The position numbers were made by a program, and so were the translations under genes. A DNA stretch of 64,000 nucleotides from Hyphomicrobiales bacterium. Its GTDB lineage: Bacteria; Pseudomonadota; Alphaproteobacteria; Rhizobiales; Methylopilaceae. The DNA is taken from the NCBI GenBank assembly GCA_022842205.1, contig JALHQA010000003.1, forward strand, positions 273,833 to 337,832. Reading direction: 5' to 3'. The notes under the pieces were generated by a model. It made no database searches. It saw only the letters and a program-made list of their open reading frames with translations, and had not been told where the DNA came from. Shown one piece after another: positions 44,199 to 52,204 of this stretch (position 1 is the first letter of the stretch; the number at the start of each line of letters is the position of its first letter).

Positions 44199-44516
44199 GG
44201 GGTTGTTCTCGCGACGGCAAACGGTATTTGGCCGCCGGTCCCCTACGGACCTTTAGCAGCCGGCTTTGAGCGCGCGTCGGCGCGCGGCAAGAACCTGTCG
44301 TCGCTGAATCGGCATTGAGGCCGGTCTCCCTTGGGCCGCGGCGATTAGCACGGCCCTTTCATTCACGCAAATGTTGTCGGGCGTCGGCCACGCCCCCTTC
44401 CCCTAAAGGCGAATACATGGTTATCCACGACCGCTGGATGTATTTCGCGGCAGGGGACGCCGCGCACCGGATCGCGTCCGCGGCCGGTTCTTAAATACAG
44501 AGCCTGGGGGGGAAGC
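44199..44516. other. 318-base intergenic region, no gene seen
   Basis: This holds the start regions of the GNAT gene (minus) and the glutathionyl-hydroquinone reductase gene (plus), with GGGGGGG just before the latter's ATG at 44517. Short frames cross it but none has a ribosome site and plausible composition. I see no hairpin or RNA gene that I can name. Confidence 0.4.
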
Positions 44517-45470
44517 ATGGGACTGCTTGTCGATGGCGTTTGGCATGACCAATGGTACGACACTGCAAAGACGGGCGGGCGCTTCGTCCGGGAAGACGCT
44601 CAATTCCGCAACTGGGTCACGCCGGACGGCAGCCCCGGTCCGACGGGCAAAGGCGGTTTCAAGGCCGAGCTCGGCCGCTATCATCTCTATGTTTCGTATG
44701 CCTGCCCCTGGGCGCACCGGACGCTGATCTTCCGCTCCATCAAGCGCCTCGAAAACATCATCTCGGTCTCGGTCGTCGATCCCCGGATGGGCAATGAAGG
44801 ATGGGTGTTCGGCGACTTCCCGGGCTCCACCGCCGACACGGTGCTCGGCAAACAGCGTCTGTACGAGGTCTACCTGACCGCGAACCCCGCTTATTCCGGC
44901 CGCTCCACGGTTCCGGTTCTGTGGGACAAGCAGCAGCAAACGATCGTCTCGAACGAATCGTCCGAGATCATCCGCATGTTCAATTCGGCCTTTGACGCCT
45001 TCACGGACGCCGGCGAAGATTATTACCCGGAATCATGGCGCGGCGAGATCGACGCCATCAACGCCCGTATTTACGAGAACGTCAACAACGGCGTCTACAA
45101 GGCGGGCTTTGCGACGAAGCAGGACGTCTATGAAGATGCCGTCACAGCGCTTTTCAAAACGCTCGACGAGCTGGAAGAGCGTGTATCGCGTTCCGATTAC
45201 ATCGTGACGAACAACAACCCGACCGAAGCCGACTGGCGTCTGTTCACCACGCTTGTTCGCTTCGACGCCGTCTATTTCGGCCATTTCAAGTGCAATATCC
45301 GGCGGCTCGCGGATTATCGCTATCTGCGCGACTATCTCCGCCGGCTCTACCGCACAGGTGATGTGGCCTCCACCGTACATATCGATCACATCAAGACGCA
45401 CTATTACTGGAGCCACGCCACCATCAACCCGACGCGCATCGTGCCGGTCGGGCCGGAGCTGGAGTTCTAG
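44517..45470 (+). CDS. Glutathionyl-hydroquinone reductase (Xi-class GST, YqjG/ECM4 type)
   Basis: The 317-aa protein carries the Xi-class active-site motif YACPWAHRTLIFRSIKRL with the nucleophilic Cys 63. VSVVDPRMGNEGWVF follows, then the cis-Pro segment STVPVLWDKQ, SNESSEIIRMFNSAF near 147, and a C-terminal helical domain (ADWRLFTTLVRFDAVYFGHF). These enzymes reduce glutathionyl-hydroquinones to hydroquinones, clearing by-products of quinone metabolism. It ends with a four-base overlap on the convergent broken ybaK. Confidence 0.93.
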   Translation: MGLLVDGVWHDQWYDTAKTGGRFVREDAQFRNWVTPDGSPGPTGKGGFKAELGRYHLYVSYACPWAHRTLIFRSIKRLENIISVSVVDPRMGNEGWVFGDFPGSTADTVLGKQRLYEVYLTANPAYSGRSTVPVLWDKQQQTIVSNESSEIIRMFNSAFDAFTDAGEDYYPESWRGEIDAINARIYENVNNGVYKAGFATKQDVYEDAVTALFKTLDELEERVSRSDYIVTNNNPTEADWRLFTTLVRFDAVYFGHFKCNIRRLADYRYLRDYLRRLYRTGDVASTVHIDHIKTHYYWSHATINPTRIVPVGPELEF

Positions 45471-45945
45471 CCGCCCACCGGCAGCGTTTCGGCGCCGGCG
45501 GCGGCGGCCAGCTTCTTCGGATCGACCGGAAAGACCGCGTTCGGCGTGCCAGCTGCCGCCCATACAATGTCGAACGCGAAAAGATCCGGATCGACATAGG
45601 CCTTGAGCCGTGTCGGATGGCCGATGGGCGGGATGCCGCCGATGGCGTAGCCCGTGATGTCGCGCACACGCTGCGCGTCCGGACGTGTCAGTTTTTCACC
45701 GATCCGTGCCGCTACCGCCTTCTCGTCGACACGATTTTTCCCCGACACCAGAAAGAGCAGCGGCCGCCGCTCTCCTTGCCTTCGAAGATCAGGCTTTTGA
45801 CGATCTGGGCGGGAGTGGTGCCGCAGGCCTGCGCCGCCTCCTCCGCTGTCCGTGTCGTCTCGGTCATGATGCGGATATCGATCGCGAGCCCGAGATTGCG
45901 TGCCGCTTCCGCCACACGCATCACGCTTGCCGGCAGGTTTTCCAT
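45467..45945 (-). pseudogene. YbaK/EbsC-family aminoacyl-tRNA deacylase, frameshifted by one missing base
   Basis: Two frames together make one YbaK-type protein. The N-terminal half starts at the ATG at 45945 (MENLPASVMRVAEAARNLG, then TTPAQIVKSLIFEGKESG). The C-terminal half lies in the next frame (PLLFLVSGKNRVDEKAV, GYAIGGIPPIGHP, ending LPVGG at 45467). The total of 479 bases is one short of 160 codons. The switch falls near 45764, where AGCGGCGGCCG would read through as ESGRPLL if one C were added. Intact members hydrolyse mischarged tRNAs (for example Cys-tRNA(Pro)). It is either a recent pseudogene or a sequencing error in a GC-rich spot. Confidence 0.85.
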
Positions 45946-46061
45946 GGCTGCTTCTCCCGCTCTTTCCTGAGACAAAGCGCGCCTGCGGGCAACCCGCTTC
46001 GGCCTTCCTTTGCGTGAGCGGTGCCGCTAGTTTGCAAAGGTAAACGCGGATTAACTTTTTG

Positions 46062-46625
46062 ATGGACCATCCCCGAGCCTCGACTCCGGCACCGAGCCTT
46101 CGGGAAGCCTTGCGCCGCGCCCGCGCGGGTTCGGCTGAAAAGAGCGGCGTGCTGGTCGAGCTGCGGACCGCGGAGCTTGCGCGCCTCGATCTTCTGAAAG
46201 AGCGTCTCGAAGGTGTATTCGCGCAGGTGCCGCAGGAAATCGATCTGTTCGACGCCGCCATCCTGCCCGGCGATCCGGCGCGACTGTTCGTCGATGTGCT
46301 GGGCTTCGTCGAGATGGGGCGCGACAAGCGCACCTATCGCTTCTTCCACGACACGCGCTACGGACGCCAGCTGCTGGCGGAAACGGAAAGCCTCGACGAA
46401 GTCACGCAGTCGATTACCGACTATGTCGCGAACCGCATCATCGAGCGGGAGAAGGCGCTGATTTCCGATCTTGCACCGGTTGCCGCGCCGAAGCCGCGGC
46501 CGCTGGCGGAGCCGACGATGAAGAAGGAAGAATACGAGCCGAAGAGTTCCCTCGGCTGGCTCCTGTTCACGGCGCTTCTCGCCGGTCTTCTCGCCTATTG
46601 GATAGCCGGCACTGTCCTGCGCTAG
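46062..46625 (+). CDS. Hypothetical protein with C-terminal membrane anchor (187 aa)
   Basis: The protein has a mostly helical soluble part: ALRRARAGSAEKSGVLVELR, then LARLDLLKERLEGVFAQVP, then FVDVLGFVEMGRDKRTYRFF. A Pro/Lys-rich linker and one C-terminal transmembrane helix follow (LLFTALLAGLLAYWIAG, near residues 166-184). No family is recognised. The ATG at 46062 is preceded by AT-rich sequence with no clear ribosome site; a TTG one codon earlier is possible. Its stop overlaps the convergent phosphoesterase stop by four bases. Confidence 0.72.
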   Translation: MDHPRASTPAPSLREALRRARAGSAEKSGVLVELRTAELARLDLLKERLEGVFAQVPQEIDLFDAAILPGDPARLFVDVLGFVEMGRDKRTYRFFHDTRYGRQLLAETESLDEVTQSITDYVANRIIEREKALISDLAPVAAPKPRPLAEPTMKKEEYEPKSSLGWLLFTALLAGLLAYWIAGTVLR

Positions 46626-47560
46626 AGAGCAAGTCCCGGCGGCGGCGCGAGATGCACGGCCTCCGGATCGATCAGCAGCAGCCGCTGGCGCTCGGCGATA
46701 CCCGTCTCACCATGCGCAAAGCCGCGGGTGATCATTTCGCAGCGCCAGGCTCCCGGCTCCCCGCCGATGCGATAGAGGTTGTACGCACCGGGGCCCGTGC
46801 GGTCTTCCGGCCCCGCCGATGCCGAGGGCACGCCCACCGCATGCACCGGCCCGTCCAGCCCCAGCAGGGTCGTCCGTTCGGCCTTGTGGGTGTGCCCATG
46901 CAGAATGAGTTCCGCGCCGGCACGCAGCACCGAGCGCTTGATGCGCCGCGCATCGGTGAGACGGCGGAAAATATCGCCGGTGCCGGACGGCGGATGATGA
47001 ATCAGGACGACGCGGAAAAGACCCTCCTCGCCGAGCTGACGCAGAAGTGCCGTAACGGCCTCGGCCTGCTCTTTTCCGATTCGGCCCTGCGCCGAATGAA
47101 AACCCGTCGGCACCGCCGTTGAGATCCCGACAATGCCGATCTTGCCGCGGCGCCGGACATAGGGGAAATGCGGATCGCCCTCCACCCGCTCGCCGTCGCC
47201 GGTCATGTATTCGGACCAGTGAAGCTGCGGATGGTCCGCCGTGCCACGCACGTAGGAATCGTGATTTCCCGGCACGACCGACACATGCTTCGGATCGCCG
47301 AGCTTTTCCAGAAACGCCCGCGCCGGCGTGAATTCGGCATCTAGGCCGATTACGGCGAGATCGCCCGTGCAGGCGATGTGGTCGGGCTTCTGATCCAGAA
47401 GATCCCTCGTGAGACCCGCCAGACACGCCATGTCGTGCCGCCCGCGGCGGCGCACATGCCAGTTGGCGTAGCCCATGATCCGCTTTGAGAAGAGTTCGCG
47501 GAATTTGACCCTCGGGAGGGGCCCGAGATGCGGGTCGGAAAGATGAGCCAGAGTGAACAT
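46622..47560 (-). CDS. Metallophosphoesterase (calcineurin-like)
   Basis: The 312-aa protein has all five metal-site blocks: LAHLSDPHLG at residues 4-13, CTGDLAVIG near 59, VVPGNHDSYV near 95, LIHHPPSGTG near 187 and LILHGHTHKAE near 217. No signal peptide is seen, so it acts in the cytoplasm. Substrate may be a nucleotide or phosphodiester (the CpdA group is similar), but this is not decidable from the sequence. It diverges from the Nudix gene. Confidence 0.9.
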   Translation of the reverse strand: MFTLAHLSDPHLGPLPRVKFRELFSKRIMGYANWHVRRRGRHDMACLAGLTRDLLDQKPDHIACTGDLAVIGLDAEFTPARAFLEKLGDPKHVSVVPGNHDSYVRGTADHPQLHWSEYMTGDGERVEGDPHFPYVRRRGKIGIVGISTAVPTGFHSAQGRIGKEQAEAVTALLRQLGEEGLFRVVLIHHPPSGTGDIFRRLTDARRIKRSVLRAGAELILHGHTHKAERTTLLGLDGPVHAVGVPSASAGPEDRTGPGAYNLYRIGGEPGAWRCEMITRGFAHGETGIAERQRLLLIDPEAVHLAPPPGLAL

Positions 47561-47644
47561 GGGGCGCCCTTTAGCACAAACCGCCGGAGGACGTGTTCAA
47601 ATCCCCCGTAGCAGGTAGATTTAAGCCTCTGTAATCTCTCGCCC

Positions 47645-48112
47645 ATGCCTCCAATTATCTATCGTCTCGCCCGGCCCGTTCTCGCCCGCTTCTGGCTCCT
47701 GAAACGGGGGCTGACGATGGGCATCCGTGGTGTGGTGCTAGACAAGGACCGGCAGGTGCTTCTGGTCCGCCACACCTACACGCCGGGCTGGACCTTCCCG
47801 GGCGGCGGGGTCGAGATCGGCGAAACCGCCGAGGAAGCGCTGGGCCGCGAACTGGTGGAGGAAGCGAATATCGAGATCATCGGTCGTCCCGCGCTGCACG
47901 GCATGTTTCATCAGCCCCATTTCAGCCGCCGCGACCATGTGCTGGTTTATGTCATCCGCGATTTCACCTGGGGCGGCGCGCCGAAGCCGAACCGCGAAAT
48001 CGCCGAATGCCGGTTCTTCCCGGTGGACGCGCTGCCGGCGGACACGAGCAACGGCGCCCGCCGCCGGCTGCGCGAAATCCTTGACGGCGCGCCGGCCGCC
48101 GCAGGGTGGTAG
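47645..48112 (+). CDS. Nudix hydrolase
   Basis: The 155-aa protein contains the Nudix box, G-x5-E-x7-RE-x2-EE-x-G-like, in GGVEIGETAEEALGRELVEE near residues 56-75; the usual final Gly is replaced by Asn (EEANI). The N-terminus has a hydrophobic segment (YRLARPVLARFWLLKRG). Nudix enzymes cleave nucleoside diphosphates linked to another moiety; the substrate is unknown. It converges on the UdgX gene with no gap. Confidence 0.9.
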   Translation: MPPIIYRLARPVLARFWLLKRGLTMGIRGVVLDKDRQVLLVRHTYTPGWTFPGGGVEIGETAEEALGRELVEEANIEIIGRPALHGMFHQPHFSRRDHVLVYVIRDFTWGGAPKPNREIAECRFFPVDALPADTSNGARRRLREILDGAPAAAGW

Positions 48113-49540
48113 CTACGCCGCCTCTTTCAAGGTTTTTCGTGCCAGCCTGAGATCGTCGACGAAGCGCGCATATTCCTCGCGTTTGCGATCCTCTTCCGGC
48201 ACTCGCAAAAGATAGGACGGATGAACCGTGACGAGCACCCGGGCGTCACCGACATCCAGAACCTTGCCGCGATTTTTGCCGATCGGCATCGCACGTCCGA
48301 ACAGGCTCTGCGCTGCCGTTGCCCCCAGGGCGACTATGAGCTTCGGCTTTATGAGGGCGATTTCCCGTTCCAGCCATTGGTGGCACGCGCGAATTTCCGT
48401 CGTGTTCGGTTTCTGGTGCAGCCGTATCTTGCCGCGCGGCGTGAACTTGAAATGTTTCACCGCATTGGTGACGTATGTGCGTGTGCGGTCGAGTTCGGCG
48501 TCGGCCAGCGCCCGGTCGAACAATTGCCCGGCCGGTCCGACAAAGGGCCGCCCTGCAAGGTCTTCCTTGTCGCCGGGCTGTTCGCCGACAAAGACGATAT
48601 CGGCATTCGCCGGGCCTTCTCCAAAAACGGTTTGCGTCGCCGGCTTCCAGAGCGGACACGCCCGGCACCCCCGCGCCTCGGAACGAAGCTCGGCCAGCGT
48701 ACCGGCGGTTTCCGGCACCAGCGGCGGCGCCTGTTCGATTTCGCGCTGTCTGTTCACCTTGGGCGCCTTCACGCCATGCGCCACCATGGCCTCGGTCCTT
48801 TTCCGTGCGTTTGCAACCAGCGAGTCAATCAATTCCGCCTCCGGCAGGTTCCGCCAGTATTTTCGCGGCATTTCCGACATCATCGCGGACACTTTCAGAC
48901 GCGCGGGATTGAAGATCGCGGCGTAATATGTACGCCAGACATCCTCCAGAGCGTCGCCATCCGGCGCGTCCTGGCGCCCCGCCCCGTCATCGAATGTCAG
49001 CTCACTTCCGTCCCAATGGGCGCTGACCCTCGGGCTGAGGATCGACCACATCATGTTGGGAAAGCGCCGCGCGAAAAACGCCGCCCCGGCTTCCAGTGTG
49101 TGGTGCTCGGGCTCGAACCACGCCACGAAGCGCTCCTCGCCGCCGCCATCGATTTTGCGAAACCGGACGAAGGCGTGCATCTTGTGAATGTCCCGACGCA
49201 CGTTTTTAGCCATATCCGCCGCGCGCGAGACGTCGCGATCCGTCATCAGATCCAGCAGCAGAGGTTCGGCACGCAGACGCCACAGCAGGCGATAGAGCAG
49301 CGCAAAACGTTCGGGGTCCGAATGCAGGATGACGTCCGAGGCAAGGTCCACGAAGCGCCGCGACACGTTGAACGCGCCCGACCCTTCCGGAACTCCGCTG
49401 CTCGCGGCGAAAAGATCGGGCATGTCATGCAGCGACCATGCGACATCCCGTGGCGGTATGCCGGCGATGCACAATTGGCGGGCGGCCGTTCGCCAGCCGT
49501 CGAAATCGGTCTGGCCGGACAGGACGATGTTATGCGGCAT
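48113..49540 (-). CDS. DUF4130 domain fused to UdgX-type uracil-DNA glycosylase
   Basis: This 475-aa fusion carries a DUF4130/TIGR03915-like region in its first 240 residues (FARRFPNMMWSILSPRVSAHWDG). The second half is a family 4/UdgX uracil-DNA glycosylase with iron-sulfur cysteines (ARGCRACPLWK) and active-site loop VGEQPGDKEDLAGRPFVGPAG split near residue 318. It also has TNAVKHFKFTPRGKIRLHQK near 358, where UdgX proteins carry the KRRIH-type loop whose His links covalently to the uracil site, and VTVHPSYLLRVP. Here the loop reads KIRLH, keeping K, R and H. It overlaps the radical SAM gene by 11 bases. Confidence 0.88.
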   Translation of the reverse strand: MPHNIVLSGQTDFDGWRTAARQLCIAGIPPRDVAWSLHDMPDLFAASSGVPEGSGAFNVSRRFVDLASDVILHSDPERFALLYRLLWRLRAEPLLLDLMTDRDVSRAADMAKNVRRDIHKMHAFVRFRKIDGGGEERFVAWFEPEHHTLEAGAAFFARRFPNMMWSILSPRVSAHWDGSELTFDDGAGRQDAPDGDALEDVWRTYYAAIFNPARLKVSAMMSEMPRKYWRNLPEAELIDSLVANARKRTEAMVAHGVKAPKVNRQREIEQAPPLVPETAGTLAELRSEARGCRACPLWKPATQTVFGEGPANADIVFVGEQPGDKEDLAGRPFVGPAGQLFDRALADAELDRTRTYVTNAVKHFKFTPRGKIRLHQKPNTTEIRACHQWLEREIALIKPKLIVALGATAAQSLFGRAMPIGKNRGKVLDVGDARVLVTVHPSYLLRVPEEDRKREEYARFVDDLRLARKTLKEAA

Positions 49541-50756
49541 TGGGAAACAGCGAGAGCTGCACGGACGGCGCCTGCTTCACCAGCGTCGCCAGATCGTTGC
49601 GATCCGCAAGCTGCGTCGGCCTGTGGTCAGGAGTGACGATAAAAGGCAGCGCTGTCTTCAACGGCACATGCAACCGCTTGAGATCGTCCGCCCGCATCGC
49701 GCGGATGCTTCGTGCGGAAAGAATGCGTTCGACCGTCTTGAGGCCGAAGCCTGGCACCCGCAGCAATTCTTCCCGTGCGGCCGTATTCACATCAAGTGGA
49801 AAACGATCGCGGTTCCGCAAGGCCCAGGCGAGTTTCGGATCCATATCGAGGGGGAGCATGCCGTCGGTTCCGGCAAACACCTCTTCGGTATCGAAGCCAT
49901 AAAACCGCAGCAGCCAGTCGCCCTGATAGAGCCGGTGCTCCCGCACCAGGGGCGGCGCGAAGGCCGGCAGTACGGACGACGCATCGGGGATCGGGCTGAA
50001 CGCCGAATAATAGACGCGCTTCAGCCCGTAGGAGCCGTAAAGATTGGCGCTGGTCGTCAGGATGTCCGCATCGGTCGCGGCATCGGCGCCGATGATCATT
50101 TGCGTCGATTGCCCTCCGGGAGCAAAGCGCGGCGCCTTCCTGTCGGCGCCCGCCTCCTCGATCTTCAGCCGCATCCGGCCCATGGACCGCCGGATGGCAC
50201 GGACGTCCTTCTCAGGCGCGAATTTCTGCACGCTTGTTTCGCTCGGCAATTCGATATTGATCGACAACCGGTCGGCGTATTTACCCGCCTCCGCCATCAG
50301 CCGTTCGTCGGCGTCTGGAATGGTCTTGAGATGGATGTAGCCGCGAAAGCCGTGCTGCAGGCGCAGTTGCCGCGCCACCTCCACGATCTGTTCCATCGTG
50401 TAATCCGGAGAGCGGATGATGCCGGACGAAAGAAACAGTCCCTCGATATAATTGCGCTTGTAGAAATCGAGCGTCAGCGTGACGATTTCCGCGATTGTGA
50501 AGCGCGCTCGCGGCACGTTCGACGAGGCGCGGTTTACGCAGTAGAGACAGTCGTAGGCGCAGGCATTGGTCAGAAGCACCTTGAGCAGCGAGATGCAGCG
50601 CCCGTCCGGCGCGTAGGAATGGCAAATCCCCATTCCCTCGGTGGAGCCGAGCCCGGCCTTGCCCCTGGAATCCCGTTGGTCCGTGCCGCTCGATGCGCAG
50701 GATGCGTCATATTTGGCGGCGTCGGCCAGAATCGCGAGTTTGGCGCCGATCTCCAT
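49530..50756 (-). CDS. Putative DNA-modification/repair radical SAM protein (TIGR03916 type)
   Basis: The 408-aa protein has the 4Fe-4S radical SAM motif C-x3-C-x2-C in LTNACAYDCLYCVNRASS near residues 62-79, a (beta/alpha) core, and a C-terminal helix-hairpin-helix (LLRVPGFGLKTVERILSARS near 343) expected to bind DNA. The start MEIGAKLAILADAAKYDASC fits the family length. Proteins of this type occur next to DUF4130/UdgX proteins and are thought to act in DNA repair or base modification; no reaction is established. A LexA-type box lies 15 bases upstream of the start. Confidence 0.88.
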   Translation of the reverse strand: MEIGAKLAILADAAKYDASCASSGTDQRDSRGKAGLGSTEGMGICHSYAPDGRCISLLKVLLTNACAYDCLYCVNRASSNVPRARFTIAEIVTLTLDFYKRNYIEGLFLSSGIIRSPDYTMEQIVEVARQLRLQHGFRGYIHLKTIPDADERLMAEAGKYADRLSINIELPSETSVQKFAPEKDVRAIRRSMGRMRLKIEEAGADRKAPRFAPGGQSTQMIIGADAATDADILTTSANLYGSYGLKRVYYSAFSPIPDASSVLPAFAPPLVREHRLYQGDWLLRFYGFDTEEVFAGTDGMLPLDMDPKLAWALRNRDRFPLDVNTAAREELLRVPGFGLKTVERILSARSIRAMRADDLKRLHVPLKTALPFIVTPDHRPTQLADRNDLATLVKQAPSVQLSLFPNAA

Positions 50757-50770
50757 CAGGTCATTCTATT

Positions 50771-50785
50771 GTTCCCGTTTTGTTC
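50771..50785 (-). promoter_or_regulatory. LexA-type SOS box (GTTC-N7-GTTC)
   Basis: GTTC at 50771-50774 and GTTC at 50782-50785 are separated by exactly seven bases (CCGTTTT), matching the direct-repeat LexA operator of alphaproteobacteria. It sits 15 bases upstream of the radical SAM start codon, where bound LexA would block the promoter. It could also affect the small divergent gene at 50884. Confidence 0.72.
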
Positions 50786-50883
50786 TTTCAATCGCCAGAT
50801 GGCTAAAATTTTCAGATTGTTCGCAACGAGATTTAGGCGCCCGCGGGTGTAATTGAACGGTCCTGTTTCGCACGAGACCGGAC

Positions 50884-51108
50884 ATGGACATTCAAACGCA
50901 CGCTGACCGCTTCCTCCTCGGCCTCGACCTGATGGAAGACCCTTGGGGCGCCGTGCGGGCGGAAGCCGAAGTTCCCGGCTCCGGCCCGACCGGCCTTTAT
51001 TGCGCCGCCGGCCTCTGGGGCATGTTTCTCGGCACCGCGATCTGGTGGAGCTATGCCCTCGTGAACATGGGCCAGCCGGCGGCGACCATCGTGGCACAAA
51101 TCCCGTAA
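50884..51108 (+). CDS. Small hypothetical membrane protein (74 aa)
   Basis: The 74-aa protein has a polar N-terminal half (MDIQTHADRFLLGLDLMEDP) and one transmembrane helix (GLYCAAGLWGMFLGTAIWW, residues 37-55). No family is recognised and the ribosome site is weak. It diverges from the LexA-boxed repair operon and converges on gdx with a three-base gap. The compact fit between genes makes it plausible. Confidence 0.5.
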   Translation: MDIQTHADRFLLGLDLMEDPWGAVRAEAEVPGSGPTGLYCAAGLWGMFLGTAIWWSYALVNMGQPAATIVAQIP

Positions 51109-51111
51109 GGG

Positions 51112-51432
51112 TCAGCTGTCGGCCGTCAGTTTCAATCCTGCGATACCGGCCACGATCAGCATGATGCAGGCGATGCGGACGGCCTGGGCGGACTCGCCGA
51201 GCCAGACAATCCCGACGATCGCGGTGCCCACCGCGCCAATTCCGCCCCAGATCGCATAGGCGGTGCCCAGAGGCAGCGTCTTCAGCGAAAGCGCCAGCAG
51301 GCCGAGACTGACGACGAAACAGACCGCCGTGAAGAGCGCCGGGCCAAGACGCGTGAAGCCAAGGGAAAATTTCAAACCGACGACCCAGCCGATCTCGAAC
51401 AGACCGGCGACGAACAGATAGACCCAGGCCAT
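51112..51432 (-). CDS. gdx: Guanidinium exporter Gdx (SugE-type SMR protein)
   Basis: This four-helix small multidrug resistance protein of 106 aa starts [20 protein letters not shown], with the essential Glu 13, followed by [37 protein letters not shown] and a C-terminal helix. The GFEIGW-like first helix and the [13 protein letters not shown] segment place it in the Gdx/SugE group, which exports guanidinium in exchange for protons as an antiparallel dimer. The ATG at 51432 has an AAGGAG ribosome site seven bases upstream (51440-51445), directly behind a guanidine-II riboswitch. Confidence 0.92.
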   Translation of the reverse strand: MAWVYLFVAGLFEIGWVVGLKFSLGFTRLGPALFTAVCFVVSLGLLALSLKTLPLGTAYAIWGGIGAVGTAIVGIVWLGESAQAVRIACIMLIVAGIAGLKLTADS

Positions 51433-51457
51433 GGACAGACTCCTTCTAATGTCTGCT

Positions 51458-51505
51458 GACAGGCCGTCCTGCAAATGTCGGGGGAGGCCGGGGTCGTCCC
51501 CGGCC
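51458..51505 (-). promoter_or_regulatory. Guanidine-II (mini-ykkC) riboswitch upstream of gdx
   Basis: On the minus strand two hairpins stand in tandem. The first is GGCCGGGG-ACGA-CCCCGGCC (51486-51505, loop 51494-51497); after a 13-base linker comes GCAGG-ACGG-CCTGT (51459-51472, loop 51464-51467). Paired stems with ACGR tetraloops are the defining feature of the guanidine-II class, in which the two loops bind guanidinium and dock on each other. The second hairpin ends 13 bases before the AAGGAG ribosome site of gdx, so control of translation initiation is likely. Confidence 0.88.
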
Positions 51506-51552
51506 CTTCTAAGGTAGGAGCCGGAGCGGGCGGCGCCAGTCAGACCAAGGTA

Positions 51553-52119
51553 TCAGTCCTTGGCGCGCTCCATATACGAGCCGTCTTCTGTCGCGACCAC
51601 GACACGGGTCCCGGCCGTGATGTGCGGCGGGACCGTGGTACGCACGCCATTCGACAGCATCGCCGGCTTGTAGGACGAGGACGCCGTCTGGCCCTTCACC
51701 ACCGGCTCGGTCTCGGTGATCTCGAGGATCACGCTGCGCGGCAGGGTCAGCGACAGCGGCACGCCGTTGTGCGTCGCAAGCTGCACCTTCATGTTTTCCT
51801 GCAGATAGGCGGCCTGATCGCCGACCACATCGCTCGGAACGGCCACCTGCTCGTAGTTTTCGGGGTTCATGAAGTGGAAGGCTTCATCATCCGCGTAGAG
51901 GAACGTGTAGTCGCGGTCCTCGACGAAGGCGCGCTCGACCTGCTCGGTGGTGCGGTAGCGTTCCGACACCTTCACGCCGTCCGTCAGGCGACGCATGTCG
52001 AGCTGGGTCACCGGCGTGCCTTTGCCCGGATGGATGTTTTCAGCGGTCAGAATGACATAGAGCTTGCCGTCGACATCGATGACGTTGCCTTTGCGGAGCG
52101 AGCTGGCGATAACCTTCAC
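51553..52119 (-). CDS. efp: Elongation factor P
   Basis: EF-P rescues ribosomes stalled at polyproline. Starting at GTG 52119 the protein is exactly 188 aa and reads [20 protein letters not shown], as in homologues. The modified lysine is in the loop [11 protein letters not shown] near residue 34. The C-terminal OB domain carries the signature [25 protein letters not shown] precedes the GTG by seven bases; longer in-frame readings are rejected. epmA and epmB, which make and attach beta-lysine to this Lys, start 85 bases away on the other strand. Confidence 0.96.
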   Translation of the reverse strand: MKVIASSLRKGNVIDVDGKLYVILTAENIHPGKGTPVTQLDMRRLTDGVKVSERYRTTEQVERAFVEDRDYTFLYADDEAFHFMNPENYEQVAVPSDVVGDQAAYLQENMKVQLATHNGVPLSLTLPRSVILEITETEPVVKGQTASSSYKPAMLSNGVRTTVPPHITAGTRVVVATEDGSYMERAKD

Positions 52120-52204
52120 GGAATGGTCCTTGGATAAGGGCTTGGGCGGCATGGCCGCGCTTCGGCGCCCGTGTCGCATACTTTTCAGCCGCGAGAAACC
52201 CCCG

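Noticed and set aside
48221..50852. Two long plus-strand frames (471 and 507 codons) over the UdgX and radical SAM genes
   Set aside because: Shadows of well-supported minus-strand genes; Arg-rich with no domain.
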